Origin: Candidatus Bathyarchaeota archaeon
GTDB lineage: Archaea; Thermoproteota; Bathyarchaeia; Bathyarchaeales; Bathyarchaeaceae
Length of the DNA: 21,467 bases
Direction: 5' to 3'
NCBI GenBank assembly: GCA_020348365.1
Contig: CP070749.1
Location: 631,477-652,943, forward strand
Positions 14,117-21,164 of the stretch are shown piece by piece; within the stretch, counting starts at the first letter, position 1, and each line of letters opens with the position of its first letter. The notes under the pieces were generated by a model that saw nothing but the letters and a program-made list of their open reading frames with translations, was not told where the DNA came from and did not search any database. The translations under genes were made by a program, and so were the position numbers.

Positions 14117-16330
14117 TCAGACTTCATCAATGAATTTGCTTGGCGTAGGTATCTCAGGCGACAAGCCACGCCTCTCCCGTATACCTGTAATAACCTCTAA
14201 CACAAGGCTCTCAGGTACCTTCTCCCAATGGTCGAATTGAGTTTGCCAGAACGCGTGGCCTGAGGTCGCTGATCTAATATCAGCAGAGAGACCAAAGGTC
14301 TCAGCAACTGGGATGTATCCTGTGATCATGGTCACGGGTCCCTTCTGCTGTGACGAGAGTATTCTTCCGCGCTTGCGGCTGATCATTCCTGTAACATCGC
14401 CTACCCATTGCGCAGGTACGGATACACCAATCTTGTATACGGGTTCTAAGAGTACTGGTTTTGCAGTGAGAAACGAGCCTAGGAGGGCTCTTCGCGTAGC
14501 GGGCATCACCTGTGCTGGACCGCGATGCACTGGGTCTTCATGTAGCTTAACATCCATCAGCTTCACTTTCAAACCGCGTATTGGCTCCTCAGAGAGCGGC
14601 CCATTCTGACAAGCCCATCTGAATCCCGCCATCACCATATCCCTTACCTCTCGAAGGTATTGTATTCCTTTTGTCCTATTGACCAAGATGTTTCTGTGTT
14701 CCTCGATTGTCCACACATTTCTCGCTTCGTCTGTAGGCCATTGAGCTTCCTTACGTAGAACTGTGCCCATCTGCTTTCGACCCATATACTCGTCTATCTC
14801 ACCCTTGTTGATCATGTCTAATACCTGCTGCCCAAGCGGCTCTACCTGAATCCAGAAACGACTGTGTTTATTCGGACTCTTCGCCATTGCCACAACACCC
14901 TGCCCAGCGACACTCTCCCGATATACAACTATCGGACGAGACGTGAGAATTTCCAGTCCTCCCCCATACTGGCCGAGGAACTTGACAGCAATCTCCAGAT
15001 GAAGCTCTCCCATCCCACTAAGCAGATACTCGCCGGTCTCCTTATTTATCGTGGTCACAAGGTTGGGATCCTCAATCGAGAGACGGTGCATGAGATCAAC
15101 GAGACGGGGCAGCTCCTTCGGATGTTTTGGCTCTATGGCTATAGTCACGACGGGTTCAGAGACGTACTTTATACGTTCAAACGGAATCATCACACCCTTA
15201 TGCGTTACGTCGACGAGTGTTTCACCTGCTCTTGCAAGATCAAGCCCGAGCAATGCAGCTATATTTCCTGCGACGATGCGCTCCACGGGCTCTCTAAACG
15301 CAGCCATGTACATGGAGACCTGCTGAACCCTGTAATCTTTCCTTGCACCGACAAGGTAAATCTGATCACCTTCTTCTATTGACCCTGAAAACATTCTTCC
15401 TGTGGCGACTAATCCTGCGTGTGGGTCCATCTGTGCTGATGTTAAGCATATAACGGTCGGTCCGTTGTCATCGCATTTTAACATTGCTTGCCCTATCTCA
15501 GACTCCACATCACCTCTCCAGACTTTTGGAACTCTGTATTTCTGGGCCTCGACAGGATTTGGCAGGTTTCTGACGGACATGCCCAGTATGGCGTTGTGCA
15601 ATGGGAGCGTCTTTTCAAGCTCCTGCCATCGCTCTTTTTTATAGGTGTCCACAATGTCGCTGAACATCATTCCCTTATCATGGGCAATGTCTACGGTGAA
15701 GCCCCACTTGTGAAGTGCAGAGCCGAATGCGACTGTTCCTTTGGCAGCGTCTACCTTCCACTCCTTCTTGTATTCTTGTTCGCCATAAATGTCGATTAAG
15801 TTGTTGAAATCACGGATTATTCTGTATAGCTTGGCCTGAACCTCAGCTGGGTTGAGTTTCAGTTCTCTGATCAACCGGTCAACCTTGTTGATGAACAGAA
15901 CAGGCTTGACCCTCTCCTCCAGTGCCTGCCTCGTCACCGTCTCGGTTTGAACCATAACCTCTTCGACCGCGTCTACAACCACGACTGCGCCGTCGATGGC
16001 TCTCAGAGCTCGAGTCACTTTGCCAGTGAAGTCCACATGGCCGGGTGTATCAATGAGGTTGACAACATACTGTTTGCCTTCGACTTCGTGCATGAGAGAG
16101 ATGTTGGCAGTTTTTATCGTGATGCCGCGCTTCTGTTCCTCCTCAAGATAATCGAGGGCTCTAGCCTCACCAGCTATCTTCGGGGACAGAAGTCCAGCTT
16201 CGGCTAGCAGAGAATCCGTCATAGTCGTCTTGCCATGATCTATGTGGGCGATTATGCCAATGTCGCGGATATCCTCTTTCTTGGACATCAGCTTGAGTAT
16301 GTCTTTTGTCTGTCTGAAACGTGGAGACAT
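14117..16330 (-). CDS. fusA: Translation elongation factor 2 (aEF-2)
   Basis: The GTPase that drives ribosomal translocation. The 737 residues match archaeal EF-2. G motifs are visible: G1 AHIDHGKTT (about 29-37), the G2 region EEQKRGITIKTA, G3 DTPGHVDF and G4 NKVDR. Domain III holds GMGELHLEIA. Domain IV contains HEDPVHRGPAQVMPATRRAL, whose second His is the residue converted to diphthamide in archaea and eukaryotes; it is conserved here. It begins 18 residues before the usual EDIRDIGIIAHIDHG segment, at an ATG with GGAG about 11 bases upstream on the minus strand; a Met at residue 15 is an alternative start. It is transcribed alone and converges on the kor operon. Confidence 0.97.
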   Translation of the reverse strand: MSPRFRQTKDILKLMSKKEDIRDIGIIAHIDHGKTTMTDSLLAEAGLLSPKIAGEARALDYLEEEQKRGITIKTANISLMHEVEGKQYVVNLIDTPGHVDFTGKVTRALRAIDGAVVVVDAVEEVMVQTETVTRQALEERVKPVLFINKVDRLIRELKLNPAEVQAKLYRIIRDFNNLIDIYGEQEYKKEWKVDAAKGTVAFGSALHKWGFTVDIAHDKGMMFSDIVDTYKKERWQELEKTLPLHNAILGMSVRNLPNPVEAQKYRVPKVWRGDVESEIGQAMLKCDDNGPTVICLTSAQMDPHAGLVATGRMFSGSIEEGDQIYLVGARKDYRVQQVSMYMAAFREPVERIVAGNIAALLGLDLARAGETLVDVTHKGVMIPFERIKYVSEPVVTIAIEPKHPKELPRLVDLMHRLSIEDPNLVTTINKETGEYLLSGMGELHLEIAVKFLGQYGGGLEILTSRPIVVYRESVAGQGVVAMAKSPNKHSRFWIQVEPLGQQVLDMINKGEIDEYMGRKQMGTVLRKEAQWPTDEARNVWTIEEHRNILVNRTKGIQYLREVRDMVMAGFRWACQNGPLSEEPIRGLKVKLMDVKLHEDPVHRGPAQVMPATRRALLGSFLTAKPVLLEPVYKIGVSVPAQWVGDVTGMISRKRGRILSSQQKGPVTMITGYIPVAETFGLSADIRSATSGHAFWQTQFDHWEKVPESLVLEVITGIRERRGLSPEIPTPSKFIDEV

Positions 16331-16403
16331 CAGTCGCTTGCTCTCCGTTGTTGTTTCTTAGATACTTTCTAAACTAGGTTCTTCATGAACACATATCAAG
16401 CGT

Positions 16404-16412
16404 CTTAAAAGG
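16404..16412 (-). promoter_or_regulatory. Probable TATA box of the aEF-2 gene
   Basis: On the minus strand this reads CCTTTTAAG within AAACCTTTTAAGACG, a good archaeal BRE/TATA match. Transcription starting about 25 bases downstream leaves a leader of around 50 bases before the EF-2 ATG. Confidence 0.5.
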
Positions 16413-16438
16413 TTTTCTGAATCAAAAATCTGTGTAAC

Positions 16439-16492
16439 TTCGATGAATAGCCTAGCGTCAATCCGACTTCATCGAAAATCGCTTCAAAGCGA
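16439..16492. repeat. Two adjacent perfect inverted repeats between aEF-2 and a small gene
   Basis: TTCGATGAA (16439-16447) is repeated inverted and perfect as TTCATCGAA (16468-16476) with a 20-base spacer. Immediately after lies a second perfect inverted repeat, TCGCTT-CA-AAGCGA (16479-16492). Both lie outside coding sequence, upstream of the EF-2 TATA box on one side and of the small plus-strand gene on the other. They may be an operator, part of a small RNA, or chance. Confidence 0.45.
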
Positions 16493-16580
16493 CCATGCAC
16501 ACATGCGTTCTTCCAGAAACAATTAATAATTGGCTAGTTGTCTGTGTTAAGAATCGTGAAATATGAGGAAGGTGGAAAAT

Positions 16581-16802
16581 GTGAAAACCTACTTGAAAAT
16601 CTGGTTCAGCAGCGAAGGAGCAGGACCCGTAGTGGTAGCCGAGAAACTTCGAAACATGGGTTTTGAGCCCATAAAGGGACGATATGACCATGTTTATGAC
16701 TGGGGCAGAAAGGTAGATTTGGAAAACGTACTGCAGATTGGCACCGCTGTCCACGAAACATTGAAGGGGTTGGAGGTATTGTACAAACTGGAAACCCTCT
16801 GA
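16581..16802 (+). CDS. Small uncharacterised protein (73 residues)
   Basis: Function unknown. The protein starts KTYLKIWFSSEGAGPVVVAEKL and ends ETLKGLEVLYKLETL, with a YDHVYDWGRKVDLENV core. Its compact alternation of beta strands and helices, with little low-complexity sequence, suggests a small alpha/beta domain. I chose GTG at 16581 because GAGGAAGGTGG (16565-16575) lies just upstream as SD; an ATG at 16563 in frame would add six residues but covers that SD and has none of its own. A TATA-like TTAATAATT (16523-16531) precedes it. I have an impression that similar small proteins occur in other archaea, but can name no family. Confidence 0.7.
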   Translation: MKTYLKIWFSSEGAGPVVVAEKLRNMGFEPIKGRYDHVYDWGRKVDLENVLQIGTAVHETLKGLEVLYKLETL

Positions 16803-16816
16803 TTGACACTGTGGAC

Positions 16817-17401
16817 TTATTCTTCACTGATGTTTCTTGGTTTGGCTATTATTTCTCTGATTTCAAGATCGAAAAAATCGGATGCTGTTGCTGGCTTTAT
16901 GAGGAGGGCGGTATCTGCTCCTCTACCTGTTCCTCCTACAGCAATGACCTCTTTGTCTACCGGGATTAAGCCGGCGTCAGCCGCCATAATGCTGATTTCG
17001 ACGCAGACTTTGGTTCCTTCACCAAATAACCTAAGCGTGTGGGCGATGAGTTCGACAGGCATGATTGTTCCGTGTTTTCTTCGGACGGCCCTCTCCACTC
17101 CGCTGAGGGCGTGGGTTGCAGTCAAGATCTTGGCGCCATTCTCCAAGATCTTCCTGCGGTTCTCTTCTTTCAGTTCCCATACTCCTGGTTCTCGAAAACC
17201 CACATGATGAGAAACCACAACTACGTTGACGTTCTTGAAGATCTTAGAAGCCTTGACCCCAGTTTCACCCGTGGTGGAGGCGACTACGATGTGTCTTATT
17301 TCTTCATCACGAGCATAATCCTTCACCAATTCAAACACGGACTCTGTATTCTGTTCTCCAAGCGCTTGGAAATAGATGGTCTTACGGTGTACTGAACGCA
17401 T
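16817..17401 (-). CDS. Stand-alone pyruvate kinase C-terminal (alpha/beta) domain protein
   Basis: The 194-residue protein resembles the C-terminal allosteric domain of pyruvate kinase without the catalytic barrel. Visible are NTESVFELVKDYARDEEIRHIVVASTTGETGVKASKIF (Rossmann-like start), VVVSHHVGFREPG, NGAKILTATHALSGVERAV and the C-terminal EVIAVGGTGRGADTALLIKPA. Proteins of this kind are widespread in archaea and some bacteria; their function is unknown to me. The ATG follows a GGGGAG SD. It lies 35 bases downstream of ecfT on the same strand, so it is probably the last gene of the ECF operon. The conserved VSHHVGF and GTGRGAD motifs suggest binding of a small phosphorylated or anionic ligand; that is inference. 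Confidence 0.85.
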   Translation of the reverse strand: MRSVHRKTIYFQALGEQNTESVFELVKDYARDEEIRHIVVASTTGETGVKASKIFKNVNVVVVSHHVGFREPGVWELKEENRRKILENGAKILTATHALSGVERAVRRKHGTIMPVELIAHTLRLFGEGTKVCVEISIMAADAGLIPVDKEVIAVGGTGRGADTALLIKPATASDFFDLEIREIIAKPRNISEE

Positions 17402-17436
17402 TTTGAATCTCCCCTGTTAACTATGTTCATGTGAGT

Positions 17437-18249
17437 TTATACATTTTGGGCAGTTATCAATGGTATCAAGGATGGAATCTGCTCCCGCATAAAAAGCCAT
17501 ATATAAACGGCGAGAATTAGCATGCCAACAGAAATCACAGCTAAGATGTAGTCTCCGCGCTCTATTTTGAGTACATAAAGGTTGGTGCGCTTGTTTGTTG
17601 CACCCCAAGCTCGCGATTCCATAGCCTCGGCGAGTTCTAAGCTTCTACGGATGGCGCTCACTATAAGTGGAATGAGAATGGGAATGTAATTTCTGATCCT
17701 TTTTATGAAGTTTCCACGTTCAAGCTCTAGCCCCCTAGCTTTCTGAGCGTCCATGATGGTCTGCGCCTCCTCAGCCAAGACTGGGACGAAGCGAACCGCG
17801 GTTGTGAAGGCGAAGCAAAATTCGTATGGCACATGGCTCTGCTCTAAAGCCAGTCCCAAACGGTCAGGAGATGTTGTTAGGAAGAAGATGGAGAAGGACT
17901 CAACCAGCACGATGAAACGAAGCGTCATTGCGAGTGAATACTCCAACAATGATGATGATGGAGGGAATATTGGGTATTCTCTGTAGAAGTACGTGAAAAG
18001 GAAGTTGAAAAGAAAGATCATCAACGCCAAGAAGGAAGCGCCCTTCATTGATCTGATCCATTCCTTCTGAACCCCAGCTGCGAGAACGAATGGCAACTGA
18101 ATGAGGAATAACAGTATGAGAGGCAGCAGTTGGTTAAACATGACTGCTATCCCAAAGACGGCGCAGACGTAGAGGAATTTAACCCTTGGATCGAGCTGAT
18201 GGATAGGCGAAAGGACTCTCCTGAACCTGAAGCCCTCGAAGACGCTCAC
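17437..18249 (-). CDS. ecfT: ECF transporter transmembrane subunit EcfT
   Basis: EcfT links the two ATPases to a vitamin- or metal-binding S component in energy-coupling-factor importers. The 270-residue protein has about five hydrophobic segments (around 24-62, 70-88, 107-125, plus a C-terminal one near 238-258). It carries the two coupling motifs expected: ARG in DAQKARGLELERG and the AMESRAWGAT version near residue 212. Its GTG start overlaps the stop of the upstream ATPase gene by 4 bases (GTGA). The CbiQ family (cobalt/nickel) is the same superfamily; the absence of cbiM/cbiN or nikM nearby leaves substrate open. Confidence 0.92.
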   Translation of the reverse strand: MSVFEGFRFRRVLSPIHQLDPRVKFLYVCAVFGIAVMFNQLLPLILLFLIQLPFVLAAGVQKEWIRSMKGASFLALMIFLFNFLFTYFYREYPIFPPSSSLLEYSLAMTLRFIVLVESFSIFFLTTSPDRLGLALEQSHVPYEFCFAFTTAVRFVPVLAEEAQTIMDAQKARGLELERGNFIKRIRNYIPILIPLIVSAIRRSLELAEAMESRAWGATNKRTNLYVLKIERGDYILAVISVGMLILAVYIWLFMREQIPSLIPLITAQNV

Positions 18250-19067
18250 AGGTCACCCCCCAAGAAATCAAGTAGAATATCCCGCGCCTCATAAACGTCA
18301 ATTATATCAAAGGGTAACCCGAGATCGGTGAGCCCCATGAAGATCTGAGATATCTGGGGAGGTACTATAGATGCTTCTGTGACCAGTTTGGCATTTGTAA
18401 GAACGTGCTTCGCATCTCCGTCGACCACAATTTCCCCCTGAGCCATCAACACAACTCGAGGATTACACTCAGCGACAAACTCAACATCATGCGTAACTAC
18501 TACCACGGTCTTTCCTTGAGCATTCAATTGGACGATGAACTGTCGTAATTTCTCCTTCTGTTGGTAATCCTGCCCGATTGTGGGCTCATCAAGAATGACC
18601 ACATCAGGATTCCAAGCAAGAACTGAAGCTAGGGCAACACGTTTCCTCTCTCCACCGCTTAACATAAATGGAGAAGACTGGCGATGCTTTGCTAATCCGA
18701 GAAGATTAATGGCCCACTCCACTCGCTTTTGAATAATCTTGTCCTCAAACCCGAAATTTCGAAGGGCAAAGGCAACCTCCTCCTCAACTGTTTCACAGAA
18801 GAGTTGATTGTCAGGGTTCTGAAAGACAAATCCAATTCCTCGAGAGAGTTTGGCTACACTTTCTTCTCGTGTGTCAACCCCATTAACGGTGACTGTTCCT
18901 TTCGTCGGCTTCAACAATCCATTGAAGTGTTTAACAAGCGTCGTCTTCCCTGCGCCGTTCTGACCCATAATTGCGACGAAATCTCCTTTTCGAATGTTGA
19001 GAGAGACGCCTTTCAAAGCTTCCACATTGTTTGGATATGTGAAGTAGACGTCCTTAACCTCGATCAC
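18246..19067 (-). CDS. ecfA: ECF transporter ATP-binding subunit (second ATPase of the pair)
   Basis: A 273-residue ABC ATPase with all motifs intact: Walker A GQNGAGKTT, Q-loop FQNPDNQLF (the FQNPDNQ form is typical of ECF ATPases), signature LSGGERKRVALA, Walker B VVILDEPT, H-loop VVVVTHD. The C-terminal 60 residues match the ECF-type extension. It starts with GTG (19065-19067) behind GGAGG, overlapping the preceding ATPase gene by 14 bases. Confidence 0.93.
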   Translation of the reverse strand: MIEVKDVYFTYPNNVEALKGVSLNIRKGDFVAIMGQNGAGKTTLVKHFNGLLKPTKGTVTVNGVDTREESVAKLSRGIGFVFQNPDNQLFCETVEEEVAFALRNFGFEDKIIQKRVEWAINLLGLAKHRQSSPFMLSGGERKRVALASVLAWNPDVVILDEPTIGQDYQQKEKLRQFIVQLNAQGKTVVVVTHDVEFVAECNPRVVLMAQGEIVVDGDAKHVLTNAKLVTEASIVPPQISQIFMGLTDLGLPFDIIDVYEARDILLDFLGGDL

Positions 19068-19950
19068 GAGTCAAAACCTCCTGCAGAAGCAGAGTAGCCT
19101 CTTGCGAGTTAACTGGAACTCTGTTAAGATACACTCCGCTTTGTCGGAGCGCCTGATAGAGTCGTGTTGCTTTTGGGATGCCAACACCGATCAAGCGGGC
19201 ACTTTCAGAATCGAAGACATCTAGGGGCTTTCCATCCAACACAACCTTACCTTCGTCCATAACAATAACGTGATTAGCATATTTTGAGGCTAAGTCCAAT
19301 CTATGTTCCACAAGGATGACCGTGATGCCCAGCTTCTTGTTCAGATCACCAATCACTTCAAAGATTTTTTGGGCGCCTAAGGGATCGAGGAAGGATGTTG
19401 GTTCGTCGAGCACCATGATATCAGGCTTCATGGCGAGCACGCATGCTATGGCGACTCGTTGTTGCTGGCCGCCTGACAGCTCGTGGGGAGCTCTCTCACG
19501 AAGATCATATATGCCGGTCATTTGGAGGGCCCAGTCGACTCGTGCCCTCATATCCTCTCTAGGCACCCCAAGGTTTTCAAGTCCGAAGGCGACATCCTTT
19601 TCTACAGATAGTGCGAATAGCTGATTTTCGGGATTCTGAAACACAAGGCCGACATGTTTTGCAAGCTCGTAGATTGAGTGCTCTGACACCGTAAGGCTAG
19701 CTACTTTGATCTCTCCCTCCAGTTTTCCGCTGTAGAAGTGTGGGATGAGTCCGTTAAGACAACGGCAGAGGGTTGTTTTTCCACAGCCACTTGGACCAGT
19801 GAGAATTACATAGTCTCCCTTTTCAATGGTCAAAGAGACATCAACGAGAGAAGGCTCTCTCCCACCGGGGTACGTGTATATCAGACCGCTTGTATTGATG
19901 ATCGCCAATGTCTTGTTCACTGTTCTTGATTCGCAAAGGATGTCATCCAT
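19054..19950 (-). CDS. ecfA: ECF transporter ATP-binding subunit (first ATPase of the pair)
   Basis: A 298-residue ABC ATPase: Walker A GPSGCGKTT, Q-loop FQNPENQLF, signature LSGGQQQRVAIA, Walker B IMVLDEPT, H-loop VILVEHR. It pairs with the next ATPase as a heterodimer, as in group II ECF modules that serve several S components. It is the first gene of the operon. The ATG at 19950 lacks an SD; the family core begins near residue 15, so the true start may be internal or the transcript may have only a short leader. A 10-base palindrome, AGTAGCTACT (19956-19965), lies just upstream and could be an operator. Confidence 0.92.
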   Translation of the reverse strand: MDDILCESRTVNKTLAIINTSGLIYTYPGGREPSLVDVSLTIEKGDYVILTGPSGCGKTTLCRCLNGLIPHFYSGKLEGEIKVASLTVSEHSIYELAKHVGLVFQNPENQLFALSVEKDVAFGLENLGVPREDMRARVDWALQMTGIYDLRERAPHELSGGQQQRVAIACVLAMKPDIMVLDEPTSFLDPLGAQKIFEVIGDLNKKLGITVILVEHRLDLASKYANHVIVMDEGKVVLDGKPLDVFDSESARLIGVGIPKATRLYQALRQSGVYLNRVPVNSQEATLLLQEVLTRDRG

Positions 19951-20071
19951 TTAAGAGTAGCTACTAAAAAAAGAGTTGGTTTTCCCCATCTCATCATATT
20001 CGGTAAATGCATACATAATGTTATTACGCACGCGTTGCTTTGTATGGCCACAAAATTCAGCTAAGTGCATA

Positions 20072-20096
20072 TGGTGGGGTTGCGGGGATTTGAGCC
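20072..20096 (-). other. tRNA 3'-end-like fragment (T-loop plus acceptor with CCA)
   Basis: Read on the minus strand, the segment is GGCTCAAATCCCCG followed by CAACCCC, A, CCA. That is the layout of a tRNA T-loop (CTCAAAT for the usual TTCAAAT), 3' T-stem, 3' acceptor strand, discriminator base and encoded CCA. The matching 5' parts are absent: no GGGGTTG acceptor strand, D-arm or anticodon arm is found within about 150 bases upstream on that strand, and the T-stem has one mismatch. It may be an attachment-site remnant of an integrated element, a decayed tRNA, a split-tRNA 3' half, or chance. Confidence 0.35.
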
Positions 20097-20211
20097 TCAG
20101 ACGCAAGAATGCAAATAGAAATGCAAAACCCTGAATGATGTTAAATCGTTGGAGAAGTCGTCGGAAACAGCTTTGCATGCATGGTTTCTGATTATACAAA
20201 CTGTAGGCGCC

Positions 20212-20421
20212 CTCCAGATTCTCTCTGAAAAAGTCTCCTTTTTCCCTCTGAATTCTGTCTAAATTCTCTCTGAATTCCGATTCTCTCAGTGATTTGGGGA
20301 GAATGCGTTAGTCACCATTTTTTATCGAAGCTCCCCCTCTAGCTTCTGGAGGGGCTTCAAAAAGACCGAGAAGAAATCTGAAAGAGAGGACTTAGAGAGA
20401 GAAAAAGGAGAGAATCTGGAG
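20212..20421. repeat. Long imperfect inverted repeat with nested hairpin
   Basis: CTCCAGATTCTCTC (20212-20225) recurs as its exact reverse complement at 20408-20421. Further inwards the left arm (to about 20287) is pyrimidine-rich and the right arm (from about 20365) purine-rich, and they pair in part, for example TCTCCTTTTTC with GAAAAAGGAGA. At the centre is a compact hairpin, GAAGC...CCCCTC / GAGGGG...CTTC (20327-20358). Transcribed, the whole would fold into a rod-like structure of about 200 bases. No coding potential. Confidence 0.6.
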
Positions 20422-20437
20422 AAGAGAGAGACAGAAA

Positions 20438-20449
20438 AGCGTGCACGCT
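20438..20449. repeat. Perfect 12-base palindrome
   Basis: AGCGTGCACGCT is fully self-complementary and lies 17 bases beyond the right arm of the long inverted repeat. It could be a protein-binding site; nothing else in the window repeats it that I noticed. Confidence 0.5.
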
Positions 20450-20690
20450 GTTAATGCTTAGCAGGTTTGAAAGATGAGCCTTTGCGTGTAGGCGTCTGGG
20501 TTCTTTCGATATTAGAGAAGAGGGTAATGTTGTAGGACATGCGCAGGTTCAGAATCTGGTGTTTATATCTTACAATTATCGGATTTAGCAAAGCTTATAT
20601 TCATTATCAATAACCCTTCATCTTCACTGGTCCACTAAGCGAACTCAACCTGTTCTGTTTAGTAATCAGTTCCGCGAACGCGACAAAAAG

Positions 20691-20700
20691 GTATATGCTT
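20691..20700 (+). promoter_or_regulatory. Possible TATA element of the SSB gene
   Basis: GTATATGCTT lies about 60-70 bases before the SSB ATG and would give a leader of roughly 40 bases. Other TATA-like boxes further left make the assignment tentative. Confidence 0.3.
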
Positions 20701-20760
20701 AGGAAAACTGCAGAAAAGCAGGCATGCATACGTGAGAAAATGAGCAATAGGTGAACTGAG

Positions 20761-21051
20761 ATGAAAATTGAGGAATTGAAGGATGGAATTAGGCGCGTAG
20801 ATATCGTGGCAAAGGTGATTGAAAAATCGGATCCACGCGAGGTCCATTCAAGATCAGGGGATGCCACATACAACATTTCTGATACCGTCATCAGCGATGA
20901 AACCGGCACGATAAAGTTGACGTTATGGAACGAGCAAATCGACAGAGTCAATGTCAATGACACAATCAAAATCGAAAACGGATATGTAACCTCTTTCAGA
21001 GGCGAGATTCAGCTGAACGTTGGAAGATACGGAAAGTTGAACGTGATATAA
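20761..21051 (+). CDS. ssb: Single-stranded DNA-binding protein (single OB fold)
   Basis: A 96-residue protein matching the OB-fold domain of Sulfolobus/thaumarchaeal-type SSB, with similarity also to the nucleic-acid-binding domain of RPA. Typical segments are VDIVAKVIEKSDPREV, ISDETGTIKLTLWNEQ with the conserved tryptophan, VNVNDTIKIENGYVTSFRGEIQLNVGRYGKLNVI. It coats single-stranded DNA in replication and repair and would work with RadA. The ATG follows a GGTGA SD by 6 bases. The long flexible C-terminal tail found in the Sulfolobus protein is absent; the stop follows the fold directly. Confidence 0.88.
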   Translation: MKIEELKDGIRRVDIVAKVIEKSDPREVHSRSGDATYNISDTVISDETGTIKLTLWNEQIDRVNVNDTIKIENGYVTSFRGEIQLNVGRYGKLNVI

Positions 21052-21086
21052 GCGAACATTAAGTACCAGATTATGGAGGTGGATGG

Positions 21087-21155
21087 ATGCAATACAACAG
21101 AAGAAGAGGATCCGCCGGACGATTCCCTCCAAAACCGCGCGCGCACAGAGGCTAG
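21087..21155 (+). CDS. Possible 22-residue basic peptide downstream of ssb
   Basis: An ATG sits 7 bases behind a good GGAGG (21075-21079), only 35 bases after the ssb stop. It reads MQYNRRRGSAGRFPPKP and ends RAHRG: arginine-, glycine- and proline-rich, 22 residues. It could be a real small protein, a vestige of an SSB-like basic tail in another frame, or an accidental SD. A rival ATG at 21083 in another frame is closer to the SD than ideal. Evidence is only the SD and composition. Confidence 0.2.
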   Translation: MQYNRRRGSAGRFPPKPRAHRG

Positions 21156-21164
21156 GAGAAACAT

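Larger units (their letters stand above)
19951..20760. other. 810-base non-coding, repeat-rich interval
   Basis: I find no gene here. Short open frames (for example 82 codons at 19951-20199, minus) lack an SD or any family resemblance, and none encodes a membrane S component for the ECF system. The interval contains a tRNA-3'-end-like fragment, a long imperfect inverted repeat with strong pyrimidine/purine strand bias, a 12-base palindrome, and several TATA-like elements in its right half (TTTATATC at 20562-20569, CTTATAT near 20594-20600, GTATATGC at 20691-20698). Confidence 0.6.

Noticed and set aside
14864..15382. 172-codon plus-strand frame
   Set aside because: Antisense to aEF-2 domains that are clearly intact.
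17039..17395. 118-codon plus-strand frame
   Set aside because: Antisense to the pyruvate-kinase C-domain gene; no SD or family resemblance.
19951..20199. 82-codon minus-strand frame ahead of the ECF operon, considered as a missing S component
   Set aside because: Too short and too polar for a six-helix S component; it reads through the tRNA-like fragment and has no SD.
20220..20430. CRISPR-like or direct-repeat array
   Set aside because: The CT/GA-rich repeats (TCTCTCTGAA and similar) are irregular in length and spacing and are better explained by simple-sequence bias and inverted pairing; no spacers or cas genes.
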